Shown: piece after piece, positions 28,025 through 37,533 of the stretch | How the letters are laid out: each line of letters begins with the position of its first letter | Position numbering within the stretch: the first letter of the stretch is position 1 | NCBI GenBank assembly: GCA_002346535.1 | Contig: DDZZ01000045.1 | Coordinates: forward strand, 1 to 52,849 | DNA: 52,849 bases | Source: Opitutales bacterium UBA2995 | GTDB taxonomy: Bacteria; Verrucomicrobiota; Verrucomicrobiia; Opitutales; UBA2995 | Direction of reading: 5' to 3' | Program-made: the position numbers and the translations under genes | The notes under the pieces: generated by a model | Database searches by the model: none | Told to the model about the DNA's origin: nothing | Seen by the model: the letters and a program-made list of their open reading frames with translations, nothing else

Positions 28025-28440
28025 TCAAATAACCAGCACATCCTGATACTAGCGGCTGATCGAAAAATAAGTAAAAGAAGAGGGCTCAATATTACCCACC
28101 TTGTAACCGTTAGGCGATTTGAGATATCTCTATACGAGAAGCTTTTAAAACGCAGCAGTACTTTGCACCCCTAATATCCTTTTCGCTGAGCTTAATGACA
28201 TCGAGCAACTCATACTCCGTAGTCCACCTTCACTAAGAAGGTGCTACTGCCATCGCTAGAAAACTCGCCTCGGCTTCTTGTGAATTCTTTTACCACAGCC
28301 CCAAAGCAACCTGTTCACTTGAAACTTCCAGAAAACCATCGCTTTGGTGGAAGTTGGCCAACATTCCAGGGTTGTGAGTATCCTGAGTACGAATGGACAA
28401 ATCGGGTCTAAAAAGATTCAAGTTTTCATTTAGGATATCG
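28025..28440. other. Intergenic stretch, decayed-looking
   Basis: About 415 bases without a supported gene. On the minus strand a few open pieces alternate with stops, suggesting eroded coding DNA, but no family is recognisable. A hairpin repeat lies at 28219..28247. Confidence 0.35.
28219..28247. repeat. Imperfect hairpin repeat element
   Basis: GTAG at 28219 pairs with CTAC at 28244 and CACCTTC (28225..28231) with GAAGGTG (28237..28243), with a two-base bulge and 5-nt loop. The right half AGAAGGTGCTACT recurs with one extra A near 5370..5384. It may be a degenerate copy of a dispersed intergenic element. Confidence 0.45.
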
Positions 28441-28445
28441 CGGCA

Positions 28446-29078
28446 AGCATTTAACAAAACCTGCAACTGAAGAGACTACTGCAACAATAGATAATTCTAT
28501 CGAGGGTTTCTGCGAACTTGCCGATGAAATTTCGGCCGATACGGCAGCAGCCAATCTATTTTTTGAGGAGACTGCCAAGGATAAAGTAGTGGTTGAATCC
28601 AGCGAAACCGATTCTTCGGTCGAAATTATTTCCTTTGAAGAAAAAAACCGGCTATATAGTCAGAACCGGAAGCCGAGATAGTCGTTACTGCGAATAAGGA
28701 GGAAGAAAAGAGTTCACCCAATGTTTTGGGAATCGTTTTCGGCTGCCTAGTCGCACTCGTGATCCTGGGTGCTGGAGACATGCTATTAGTACCTGGAGGA
28801 AAAAATCTTCCATCCACGTTCCGGTACCGATTCATACTCAAACAACTGACAACGAAGAGTCTGTTGCCGAAATCGTATCTTCCGAAGACCAGAACCCCCC
28901 ACAGAACTAACCGAAACGACAGAACCTATACAAATCGATCACCCGAACAGTTCATCAAGAACCCGGAAGAGCATTGGAAACCTTGGACTTGATAGAAGAG
29001 CCGACCGAAGAGATCGTTCAGACTGAACTTGAAGTTACCAATGCAATCTTACGATCAGCCATAACTTGGGAAGTATAG
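28446..29078 (+). pseudogene. Acidic single-pass membrane protein, multiply frameshifted
   Basis: Consecutive plus-strand pieces in different frames share one character: very rich in Glu, Thr and Asp. The first runs from about 28455 through ISADTAAANLFFEETAKD to a TAG at 28678..28680. The next frame holds a charged stretch and a membrane segment (VLGIVFGCLVALVILGAG). A third holds TTDNEESVAEIVSSEDQN. The last holds LETLDLIEEPTEEIVQTEL and ends at TAG 29076. At least three frameshifts join them. No family is recognised. The layout, acidic cytoplasmic part then one membrane segment, is all that can be said. Its end overlaps the 3' end of the RND pump gene on the other strand. Confidence 0.55.
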
Positions 29079-32000
29079 ATTTTTAAGCCACCTCAATATC
29101 GAAAGGAGTATCCGTTTTATGTCTTCCAATATCAGATAAAGCGACGGAACGAGGAGTAAAGTTATGAATGTCGCAAACAGAACACCAAACGATAGAGAAG
29201 TAGCCATAGGTATGAGAAATTGGGCCTGCAAACTTCGCTCCAGTAGAATGGGAACCAAGCCGACAAAGGTGGTGATCGAAGTCAGCATGATCGGACGAAA
29301 GCGGGCGATGCCACCCATGTGCACAGCCTTCTTTAAGGGGATACCCTGGAAACGCAATTTATTGATGTAATCCACCAAAACTAGGGAGTCATTTACCACC
29401 ACACCGGAAAGGGCGATAATGCCAAGCATCGAAAGCGTACTCAGGTCCTGAGGCGTACCTAGATTGGAAAAATTGATCAAATGCCCAAAGATTGCTCCTG
29501 CTACACCAAAGGGAATTGCAGAAATGACCAACATGGGTTGTAGGTAACTTTTAAAAGGTATGGCCAATAAGGCGTAAATCACGATCACAACAAAAATGGA
29601 ACCGGCGATCAAAACCGGCATAAGTTCTTCGAAGTCTCTTGCCTCACCATCTTTTACCGGTTTTACGCCCGGATACTTCTCAAGTACCTCCTCCAAAATA
29701 GATTGTGGAACCTCCACCCCAAAGAATCTATAAAAGCGCTTCATGATGGAATTCATCGGATACAATGCGTCGTTAATCTTAGTTGGACTGGCAACATCCT
29801 TATCAGCATCGGCCTGTACGTTGATAACTCTCTGCCTGTCCACCCGGGTAATGGAAGCATAACCCAAGCCGAACTCAATATCGGCAACTTCATTCATGGG
29901 AATGGACTGACCGCTATGGGTGCGGATATACATTTTTTCAAGATTGCCGATGGACTCGCGATCGGAGCGAGGATAACGAACCATAATTCTAACATCATCC
30001 TGGTCCCTCTGGATTCTCTGTGCTTCTCCCCCATAGAAGGCCTGCCGGACCTGACGGGCCATATCAGAGGCATTTAATCCTAAATTCCGCGCTGAATCCT
30101 TAAGCTTTATTTTAATCTCTTGTTTTCCCTCCGAGTAAGTGTCACGGATGTCAATCAAGCCTTCAAATTGTTTCACCCGCTCCTGGATTTCCAGCGAAGC
30201 CGCCTTCAATTGATCAAAATCGGGCCCGGTCAATCGGATATCGACGGGGAGCCCAACTGGTCCGCCAGCTCCCGCTTGAATGGTCAGTCGCCGCGCACCA
30301 GGGATCTGTCCTACAATTTCCCGCCACCGTTCGGAAACTTGAAAAGCATCAGAATCCCTAACTTCACTCTTGGCCAACTCCACGATTATTGAGCCAAAGT
30401 TGCTTCCAGTTACCGTACTCTCAGGATTTGGCCCTCCCGTGAAAGTGGAATAGCCTACCGCCACCAATTTATGAGCTACTGGATCAATTTGGCCGGCATC
30501 GATTGTCTCCGTACGAACCTGCTCCAATGCGTCCACTAATCGTTGAATAGCACGACCAGTCTCATCAGAAGCAGTCCCTTCAGGCATTTCCAGCTGTACC
30601 ATTATAAAATCGCTGGGCACGTTGGGAAATTGGACAAACCGTATCCAGCCACCTGTTACAATCCCTATACTTACAATGAGTATGGCCAAGAAACCGCCCA
30701 AGGTTGCGTAACGCCAATTAAGTGCAATCTCGACTGTGGGATCGTAAACATTCTTGATAAATCTCTCCAAGCCATCCGAAAATTTTCGCTGAAGCCGCGA
30801 TAGAGGATTCAGTTTTTCGCGCCCCTGCTTATCACCCACGTTGCACAATGACAGATGGTAGGGCAGAACCAACTTACTTTGAACCAAAGAAAAGAGAAGT
30901 GTTGGAATAACAACCAAAGGAATTGGGACAAAGAATTTTCCCATGAGTCCTGGCAGGAAAAAAATGGGTAAAAAGGCAACAATCGTAGTGATAATCGCAA
31001 AGGTTACGGGAGTAGAAACCTTGTGTGTTCCGGTGATTGCCGAAGCTACGCCAGGCCCACTTCGCTGAAATTCCGAAAATACGCTTTCGCCTACTACAAT
31101 GGCATCGTCCACGACGATTCCGAGCACCAGAATAAAAGCAAAAAGGGATATCAGGTTTATGGAAAGCCCAAGAATAGGTCCCACCATAAAGGTGGCCAAG
31201 AAACTGACTGGAATACCGGCGGCGACAAAGAACGCCAGGGACGGTCGAAGAAAGAGAGAGAGAGAAAGTAAAACTAATATAAATCCAATTGCACCGTTTT
31301 CAACGAGTAGTTTCAGACGGTCTTCCAAGTAAAATGCCGAATCGCCCCAAGCTTCCATTTGGATGCCATCGGGTAGCCAGGTTTTCTTTGTTTCTTCAAT
31401 GTATTTGTAAACCTGATTCGATATCTTAAGTGGGCTTTCCAATCCCGCCTCCCGAACCAAGATCATGACCGAGGGTTTACCATTGAAATCGGAAACGATG
31501 GTGATGTCTTCAAATCCATCATCAATTTCTGCCACATCAGACAATAGCACTTGCGTGCCGTCACCCCGACTAATCAGAACAATTTCTGCAAACTCTGATC
31601 CGTGGTAAGCCTGCTCCTTCGTTCGCAGTAAAATCTCACCACCGGATGACCGGATAAGACCGGCCGGCATATCCAAGGAATTTCCCTGTACGGCGCGCAT
31701 CACCTCATCAAAAGTTAAGTCATATTTACGTAGTTTTTCCTCGGATACATTGATTGAAATCTCGTAATTTCGGACACCACGCGTGAATGCCTGACTAATG
31801 CCAGGCAGTTCAACCACCTCGTCACGGACTTTTTTAGCGAGCGCTTTTAGTGCGTGTTCATCTGCATCTCCATAGATGGATATCCAGATGGTGTCCCTCT
31901 GAATCATAAATTCTTCGATGATCGGACGCTCAGTTTCCGCAGGAAATGTGGTAATGGCATCTACCCTTGTTTTGATGTCTTCCTTTACTTTTCTCAAGTC

Positions 32001-32291
32001 GAAGCCTTTTTCGACCACCACGTTTATGGCTCCATAACCTTCAGAGGCCATGGAGCGTATTTCTTTGATGCCTTCCAAGCCCTGGAGCGCCTCTTCGACG
32101 CGAATGTTGACTGCTTCTTCCACTTCTTCGGGAGAAGCTCCCAGGTAAGGAACCCGGACAACAATCGTATCCAGGGAAAATTGCGGAAACAACTCCCGCT
32201 TGATTGAAAAGAGGGAAATGCCACCGCCAACCACAAAGATGAGCATGGTTAGGTTTGCGGCTACTCCATTTCTGGTAAACCAGGCAATCAT
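29055..32291 (-). CDS. RND efflux pump, inner-membrane permease
   Basis: A 1078-residue resistance-nodulation-division transporter, proton-driven, with twelve membrane segments and two large periplasmic loops. The N-terminus (FTRNGVAANLTMLIFVVGGG) and the fourth-segment motif GIVVDDAIVVGE near residue 390, with its two proton-relay Asp residues, are clear. The PN1/PC1 porter domain opens with RELFPQFSLDTIVVRVPYLG. The length and motif fit the AcrB/MexB-like class, with greater similarity to the environmental clades than to heavy-metal CusA. Its ATG overlaps the adaptor gene's stop by four bases (32288..32291). Substrates are unknown. Confidence 0.95.
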   Translation of the reverse strand: MIAWFTRNGVAANLTMLIFVVGGGISLFSIKRELFPQFSLDTIVVRVPYLGASPEEVEEAVNIRVEEALQGLEGIKEIRSMASEGYGAINVVVEKGFDLRKVKEDIKTRVDAITTFPAETERPIIEEFMIQRDTIWISIYGDADEHALKALAKKVRDEVVELPGISQAFTRGVRNYEISINVSEEKLRKYDLTFDEVMRAVQGNSLDMPAGLIRSSGGEILLRTKEQAYHGSEFAEIVLISRGDGTQVLLSDVAEIDDGFEDITIVSDFNGKPSVMILVREAGLESPLKISNQVYKYIEETKKTWLPDGIQMEAWGDSAFYLEDRLKLLVENGAIGFILVLLSLSLFLRPSLAFFVAAGIPVSFLATFMVGPILGLSINLISLFAFILVLGIVVDDAIVVGESVFSEFQRSGPGVASAITGTHKVSTPVTFAIITTIVAFLPIFFLPGLMGKFFVPIPLVVIPTLLFSLVQSKLVLPYHLSLCNVGDKQGREKLNPLSRLQRKFSDGLERFIKNVYDPTVEIALNWRYATLGGFLAILIVSIGIVTGGWIRFVQFPNVPSDFIMVQLEMPEGTASDETGRAIQRLVDALEQVRTETIDAGQIDPVAHKLVAVGYSTFTGGPNPESTVTGSNFGSIIVELAKSEVRDSDAFQVSERWREIVGQIPGARRLTIQAGAGGPVGLPVDIRLTGPDFDQLKAASLEIQERVKQFEGLIDIRDTYSEGKQEIKIKLKDSARNLGLNASDMARQVRQAFYGGEAQRIQRDQDDVRIMVRYPRSDRESIGNLEKMYIRTHSGQSIPMNEVADIEFGLGYASITRVDRQRVINVQADADKDVASPTKINDALYPMNSIMKRFYRFFGVEVPQSILEEVLEKYPGVKPVKDGEARDFEELMPVLIAGSIFVVIVIYALLAIPFKSYLQPMLVISAIPFGVAGAIFGHLINFSNLGTPQDLSTLSMLGIIALSGVVVNDSLVLVDYINKLRFQGIPLKKAVHMGGIARFRPIMLTSITTFVGLVPILLERSLQAQFLIPMATSLSFGVLFATFITLLLVPSLYLILEDIKRILLSILRWLKNLYFPSYG

Positions 32292-33511
32292 CGTTCTGTC
32301 CTCAATTGATCGGCGTTGAGTTGATTTTCAACAAAGACCTCCATGCCATCGATTACGATTCCCAACTGGGTCAGACAGATCCGATCCCCGCCCTGCAAAC
32401 CGGCTGTCACATATACTTCTCTTACTCCAGCTTTGGCGACGGACACGTGAGTAATTCGAAGGCGATTGTTTTCATCTACAATCCAAACCTCATCATTCGG
32501 CTTCAGCGCACTACGGGGAATGATAAAGCCCTGCCCCAATTCCTTGCCGTATATTTCGGCGTTCACAAACTGGCCCACTTTCAGAGGCGGCTGCCCGGGA
32601 ACCTCTCCCTGAGCATAGGGATCTTCCACTCGGGCAACCAGAAAGACCTGCCGCGTGGCTGGATCTATGACTCCTTCCACCCGATCTATGGTGCCCTGCC
32701 AGGACCAGTCTTTACCACCAAATTCTGCCATAAGCGTAACAGGCGCCTTTTTAGACATCAATTTTCCGCCACGAAACGTCTCCGGCAGTTCAATGTATCC
32801 TGCCTCTTTGCCTGAAATGGGCAGCCGAACTTCCGCAACATCCACAGAATAAATTCGGGCAATCTGGGTCATCCTCGCACTCACATTCTGCCCGACTCCC
32901 ACAAGTTTACTGTGAACACGTCCATCATAGGGCGCCCGAACTATTGTCTTCGAAAGATTGCGTTCAGCCACAGCCACTACAGCTTCAGCAGATTCAAGAT
33001 CGGCCTTGGCCTTTTCCAATTGAGGCTTCCGGACGACGAGATCACTGGGAGTGCCCCGACCGAGCTCCTTCCAATCCACTTCGGCTTGTTCACTCCAAGA
33101 TTTTTCCTGTGCATAGGCTAGCTTGGCGCTGGCCAAAAGGCTTTTCGCATTGGCAAGAGCTGCTTCATAATCGACTTTATCGATTTCCAAGAGCACATCG
33201 TGCTTTTCGAAAAAGCTCCCCGGAAACAACTGAGGTGAAACCCGTTCAATGATTCCGGATACCTCCGCAGTCAAAACGGTTTCAATACGGGACTGCACCG
33301 TGCCCTGGGATTCTATAGTCAAGGACAAGGGTTCAGCGGTTATTTCAGCGACTTCCACTCGCGGTAAAATTTTACCCAAACCCTTTTCGTCTGGATCCTT
33401 TTTAAATCTGTAGAGCAGCAAGGCAAACGCCACAGCAAAAAGGACAAATATGATCGGTAACAAGATTTTCAATACAATCCTACCCGATTTTAAATTCATT
33501 TTTGATTGCAT
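32288..33511 (-). CDS. RND efflux periplasmic adaptor subunit
   Basis: A 407-residue membrane-fusion protein of the HlyD/MexA type. An N-terminal membrane anchor (residues about 12-32) leads to a split lipoyl/barrel-sandwich domain, with halves at SQGTVQSRIETVLTAEVSG and KTIVRAPYDGRVHSKLVGVG. A coiled-coil hairpin lies between them (residues about 115-190) and a beta-barrel domain follows. It links the permease to the outer-membrane channel. It is the third gene of a tight operon: two bases separate it from the channel gene upstream, and it overlaps the permease downstream by four. Confidence 0.94.
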   Translation of the reverse strand: MQSKMNLKSGRIVLKILLPIIFVLFAVAFALLLYRFKKDPDEKGLGKILPRVEVAEITAEPLSLTIESQGTVQSRIETVLTAEVSGIIERVSPQLFPGSFFEKHDVLLEIDKVDYEAALANAKSLLASAKLAYAQEKSWSEQAEVDWKELGRGTPSDLVVRKPQLEKAKADLESAEAVVAVAERNLSKTIVRAPYDGRVHSKLVGVGQNVSARMTQIARIYSVDVAEVRLPISGKEAGYIELPETFRGGKLMSKKAPVTLMAEFGGKDWSWQGTIDRVEGVIDPATRQVFLVARVEDPYAQGEVPGQPPLKVGQFVNAEIYGKELGQGFIIPRSALKPNDEVWIVDENNRLRITHVSVAKAGVREVYVTAGLQGGDRICLTQLGIVIDGMEVFVENQLNADQLRTER

Positions 33512-33513
33512 GG

Positions 33514-34911
33514 TTATTCGTCGTCTAAATTAAAACCGCCACCCAATGCAACATAGAGGTCCACCCTGTTTTTCAAAACTAGGCTGATGGCGGAAATACT
33601 GCCACGCTGGGCATCAAAGGACCTTCTTTCCGCATCAAGGACTTCTGTGATGTCTATCAACCCCCGGCCATATAAATCCCAAGCTTGATCAAGGGCCTTG
33701 GCACTTTGATTGGAAGCCAAACTCAAATCGTCTACCAACCTGACCAAATAATCTTGGTTGGCCAAGGCCGTTTCCACTTCACGAAAAGCGTTCAGAATGG
33801 CTGACTCGTAATTTGAAAGCTGTTCGTTAAATCGGGCTTCGGCCAATTTGCGCTCAGCGCTTAACTGCCCTCCTCTAAAAAGAGGTGCGGTAATATCGCC
33901 CGCTAAACTCCAAACTGTTTTATCCTCATCGAGAAACTCGTCGAGTTCACTCGAAGCAGTACCATAATTTCCGGTAAGTATGATATCAGGAAGTCTGTTC
34001 TTTTTAGTGAGATCAAAATTGGCACCCAACGCAGCCAACCGCCGTTCTGCCGCCCGCACGTCGGGCCGATTATTCAGCAAGGAAGCCGGCAGTCCTGCAG
34101 GTATGGGGGTGCTGGCCGCGGGAAGGTCTTTCGTAATCTCGATGTTCCGACCGGGATAATTTCCCAGAAGAGTTTCAAGAAGGCGAATCGTCTCCTCGAA
34201 AGTAGTTTCTACCAAGTTTGCCTGAGATCGTACGACCGCCGCTTGAGAGCGGAACAATCGCAAGTCAAAGGCCTGAATCAAACCGCGCTGGTACCGGTCC
34301 TCCAGAATTTTTAAATTTGAATCAAAACTTTCTGCGCTTCGGACCGTTAGATCCCGTTGGTATAGCACTTCCTTAGCATTGAACCAGACTTTGCAGATTT
34401 GGGATAGCAGCGACAACTGCAGGGCATCCATGTCGTAACCGGAAGCTTCCAACAATGCCAGGGTTGCCTTCTGACGGTCCCGCACCTTTCCCCAAATATC
34501 GAGCTCCCATCGAGAAGCTAATGTTAGTCCGTATCGTTTTGTATCAAACGAGCCAAATGGATCAAAAAGCTGCTTTTGTTTGTTAGCTGATAACCCAAGG
34601 CTTAAGGAAGGATATTTTAAAGCCCCAGAAAGTACGGCTTCAGCCTCGGCCCGTTGAACTCGAAAAAATGCAGCCTGCAGGGAGGGATTTTGTGCAAAGG
34701 CCGTTTCGATCATATATTCTAGATTGGAGTCTTCAAAATCCTTAATCCAGTCACCACTCAGAAGTCCCGAGAGTGTATCCTGACTCCAATCATCGGGCAC
34801 TTTGGCTTGTACGGCAGGCAAATCATTTTGAGACTCGGAGAAGGAAGTCGCACAACCAGTCAGCAATGCTAAGCTCAAAAAATATATAGGTAATTGGTGG
34901 TCGTTTATCAT
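33514..34911 (-). CDS. Outer-membrane efflux channel lipoprotein (NodT/OprM type)
   Basis: A 465-residue TolC-family channel. The lipobox LTGC ends at Cys20, so the mature protein should be lipid-anchored. The two repeats of the alpha-barrel are visible, for example FRVQRAEAEAVLSGALKYPSL and RRLAALGANFDLTKKNRLPDI. The C-terminal half has the typical ITEVLDAERRSFDAQ block. It forms the outer-membrane exit duct of the RND pump. It starts six bases after the tetR stop and is followed by the adaptor after two bases, so all four are cotranscribed. Confidence 0.94.
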   Translation of the reverse strand: MINDHQLPIYFLSLALLTGCATSFSESQNDLPAVQAKVPDDWSQDTLSGLLSGDWIKDFEDSNLEYMIETAFAQNPSLQAAFFRVQRAEAEAVLSGALKYPSLSLGLSANKQKQLFDPFGSFDTKRYGLTLASRWELDIWGKVRDRQKATLALLEASGYDMDALQLSLLSQICKVWFNAKEVLYQRDLTVRSAESFDSNLKILEDRYQRGLIQAFDLRLFRSQAAVVRSQANLVETTFEETIRLLETLLGNYPGRNIEITKDLPAASTPIPAGLPASLLNNRPDVRAAERRLAALGANFDLTKKNRLPDIILTGNYGTASSELDEFLDEDKTVWSLAGDITAPLFRGGQLSAERKLAEARFNEQLSNYESAILNAFREVETALANQDYLVRLVDDLSLASNQSAKALDQAWDLYGRGLIDITEVLDAERRSFDAQRGSISAISLVLKNRVDLYVALGGGFNLDDE

Positions 34912-34917
34912 TGAGGG

Positions 34918-35544
34918 TCAGGCACCAGGTACCTGTTTTATACCTGAAGTTATAAATTTAATGAAATCGTCAAGCATCTCCTCAAAATTTTCTGGAGAAA
35001 GACCTTCCACAGCGAGGGACTCCATCCGCGGGAAATGAAGCATCATCCCAATCATAGCGCAAATGACGAAATGAAGCTGGTTGGTAACAGAAGCTCGGTT
35101 CAATTGGGGCAAAGCTCGCGCAAAAGCCTGTTGGAATGCCATGAATAATTCCTGAAAGACCTCACGATCGAGAGACTGCAAAAAGTCCAGAGGTTCCGAC
35201 ATGCATCGAGCCATGGCTCGAACAAATTGAGCTCCCTCTGCAGTCAGCATCTTTTCCAAGGCTGGTCTAACGAGTATATCAATAAGGACTGGAAGCGGTA
35301 CCACTTTGTCCAAATAATCCGCTTCTTCCTCCCGCAAACGACGAAGCCGATATTCGTTGAGAGGAGTGACTCGGTATTGCATGAGCTGGCGAATCAAAGC
35401 CTTCTTGGACCCAAAATGATAATTGACCGAGGCAATATTTACACCTGCGCGCTGCGTGATATTGCGGATGGAGGCGCCAGCGAACCCATTGTCCGCAAAT
35501 TCAGACTCTGCAGCCTCCAATACCTTTATCTGGGTCTCATTCAT
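34918..35544 (-). CDS. TetR-family repressor of the efflux operon
   Basis: A 208-residue regulator. The N-terminal helix-turn-helix domain is complete: AAESEFADNGFAGASIRNITQRAGVNIASVNYHFGSKKALI, with the recognition helix around SVNYHFGSK at residues 38-46. The ligand-binding domain resembles the CecR/YbiH C-terminal type. It is the first gene of the operon and starts one base before an obvious palindrome, so it very likely represses itself and the pump. The inducer is unknown. Confidence 0.95.
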   Translation of the reverse strand: MNETQIKVLEAAESEFADNGFAGASIRNITQRAGVNIASVNYHFGSKKALIRQLMQYRVTPLNEYRLRRLREEEADYLDKVVPLPVLIDILVRPALEKMLTAEGAQFVRAMARCMSEPLDFLQSLDREVFQELFMAFQQAFARALPQLNRASVTNQLHFVICAMIGMMLHFPRMESLAVEGLSPENFEEMLDDFIKFITSGIKQVPGA

Positions 35545-35546
35545 TC

Positions 35547-35572
35547 AAACGTTTAATTTAAACGTTCGTTTT
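35547..35572 (-). promoter_or_regulatory. Operator of the TetR/RND operon
   Basis: A perfect 19-bp palindrome, AACGTTTAATTTAAACGTT, lies at 35548..35566 with nine-base arms and one central base. It overlaps a second smaller palindrome, AAACGTTCGTTT at 35561..35572. The first base of the palindrome is four bases from the tetR start codon, so bound repressor would block the start region. The sequence is AT-rich around it, fitting a promoter. Confidence 0.8.
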
Positions 35573-35639
35573 AAAATGAGCAAATTGTGCGGAAAATCAA
35601 GCGAAATATTGAATTTATTAGCCCGTTATATTTCTTGGT

Positions 35640-35992
35640 AGCCAGAACCGCCACATTCAATCAGGCAGCCCCATTCTCGACGACGAAATGGACGTTCTTG
35701 AAAATGCAGATCGACAACCAGCTAAGGTTTACCAGCAAAGGACGTTATATACGACTCTCTCTCCTTGCTCCATGAGCACGGGCGCCATTCTACTCTATGG
35801 AATTCTCAAGGTGATAATCAGGGAAAACCAAAACTTTATGGGCGAAAAAGAACTGAACTTCTCAGAAAACGTGGTGTCAAAATCGAGGTTATAAATGACC
35901 AACGCTGCATTACGATGATGACGAATTTTATTCAAAACCATCCAGAACTCTGTTTTGAAGATATCGGAACCGTATCCGCCGACGAACAATGA
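35640..35992 (+). pseudogene. Cytosine/nucleoside deaminase remnant
   Basis: Plus-strand pieces in two frames make the C-terminal two thirds of a zinc nucleobase deaminase (FCY1/TadA-like). The first frame holds DEMDVLENADRQPAKVYQQ, then TLYTTLSPCSMSTGAILLYG, where the usual PCxMC zinc motif reads PCSMS, so one zinc ligand is lost. After a frameshift near 35830 the second frame continues with ELLRKRGVKIEVINDQRCI and FIQNHPELCFEDIG to the TGA at 35990. The HAE zinc motif region reads DDEMD, so the catalytic site is damaged there too. The stop overlaps the ATG of the PhoD-like gene (35989). Confidence 0.75.
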
Positions 35993-37419
35993 AATTTTTT
36001 GCTACCACGATTTATATCCTGACGACCGTCCTAACCCATCCACTATCGGCTGCGTATTTTGGCAACGGCATGAAGATCGGCGAGGTTAACCAGGGCTCTG
36101 CCATCATCTGGACTCGCCTCACCCAGACTCCTCAATTCAACATGCAGGGGCACATGTTTATCGAGTTCGAAGCTGGCAAGGACGAAAGAGGCCGGGACCA
36201 AAAAGGCAGCCGCTACCCAGAGGGTGCCAAACTGGAAGACATGGCCTTCAGTCTTATGGGTGCGCATGGGGATGTTCGAATAACCTATTGGCCGGATGGA
36301 GACCTTAACAAAGTCGAAACTCAATGGCTCGCAGTCGATCCAGAAAAAGATTTTACACTACAACGAGAACTTAAAAACCTGAAACCTAATACCAGTTATC
36401 AGGTGGCAATTTCCGGAAGACGACCGGGCGGACAAATCACCTCATTGGTAAGAGGACAATTTAAAACCGCACCGGATTCTGAGGATGCCGCAGAGGTAGC
36501 CTTTACAGTGGTGACCTGTCATGATTTTAACCGCAGGGACGAATTAGCCAACGGCCACCGGATATATCCCTCAATGGCTCTACTGGTGAAACCCGATTTC
36601 TTGGTGCATGCCGGCGACATTGAATACTACGACAAACCAAACCCTTGGGCACGCAATGTAGAATTGGCGCGCTATAAGTGGAACCGCATATTTGCCCTAC
36701 CCTATCAACGAGACTTTTACCGGCAAACGGCGGCCTACTTCATCAAGGATGACCACGAAACCTTGAAAAATGACTCCTGGCCGGGACAAACCTATGGAGA
36801 TCTTACCTGGGAACAAGGTTTGGCACTTTATCGGGAACAGGTCCCCATGGGAGAAAAGACCTACCGAACCGTTCGTTGGGGAAAGGACCTTCAAATCTGG
36901 ATGGTAGAAGGTCGAGATTTTCGAAGTCCAAATACCATGCCTGATGGTCCAGACAAAACCATCTGGGGGGAAGAGCAAAAAGCATGGTTTTTCAAAACCT
37001 TTTCCGAATCAGATGCGACGTTTAAAGTTTTGATCAGCCCTACTCCCATAGTCGGTCCTGACCGTGAAAGCAAAACCGACAACCACTCAAACAAAGTTTT
37101 TGCCTGGGAAGGAAACCAAATTCGAGAATTCCTAAGCTCGCATAAAAACGTATTTGTCGCATGCGGTGACCGCCACTGGCAGTACGCCACGGTAGATCCA
37201 AAAACCGGAGTCAGAGAATTTTCGGTGGGACCGGGTTCTGACATCCATGCTGGAGGATTCAAGGAGTCCTTGAAAACCGAAGCACATAAATACCTTCGTA
37301 TCAAAGGTGGTTTTCTGAGCGTATCGGTTGAAAGGGCCAAGGGCACCCCACAGATAAACTTTACCCATCATGATGTGCATGGAACGATCCAGCACCGGGA
37401 AACTTTTTTGTCCGAATAG
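35989..37419 (+). CDS. PhoD-like metallophosphatase
   Basis: A 476-residue secreted protein with a signal peptide (about 1-20). An N-terminal fibronectin-like domain (QGSAIIWTRLTQ, then the LKPNTSYQVAISGR end) precedes the calcineurin-like phosphatase domain. Metal-site motifs are HAGDIEYYD at 207-215, KDDHE at 253-257, EGRDFRSPN and GDRHWQY at 393-399. PhoD proteins are phosphodiesterase/alkaline phosphatases that release phosphate outside the cell. No Pho box was recognised. The ATG at 35989 overlaps the stop of the decayed deaminase, which suggests an older coupled pair. Confidence 0.9.
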   Translation: MKFFATTIYILTTVLTHPLSAAYFGNGMKIGEVNQGSAIIWTRLTQTPQFNMQGHMFIEFEAGKDERGRDQKGSRYPEGAKLEDMAFSLMGAHGDVRITYWPDGDLNKVETQWLAVDPEKDFTLQRELKNLKPNTSYQVAISGRRPGGQITSLVRGQFKTAPDSEDAAEVAFTVVTCHDFNRRDELANGHRIYPSMALLVKPDFLVHAGDIEYYDKPNPWARNVELARYKWNRIFALPYQRDFYRQTAAYFIKDDHETLKNDSWPGQTYGDLTWEQGLALYREQVPMGEKTYRTVRWGKDLQIWMVEGRDFRSPNTMPDGPDKTIWGEEQKAWFFKTFSESDATFKVLISPTPIVGPDRESKTDNHSNKVFAWEGNQIREFLSSHKNVFVACGDRHWQYATVDPKTGVREFSVGPGSDIHAGGFKESLKTEAHKYLRIKGGFLSVSVERAKGTPQINFTHHDVHGTIQHRETFLSE

Positions 37420-37533
37420 CCGATATCCGCGATGAAGCCGACCCTTCGACCTGTCTGAATTGACTCGAAATGTCGTTGGCTACATGAAAGGTATGCCATT
37501 TAAGATACGACAAACGATTAAACTTTCCAAAAT

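Noticed and set aside
29164..31332. Several plus-strand frames of 68-124 codons
   Set aside because: They are antisense to the RND permease, which is complete.
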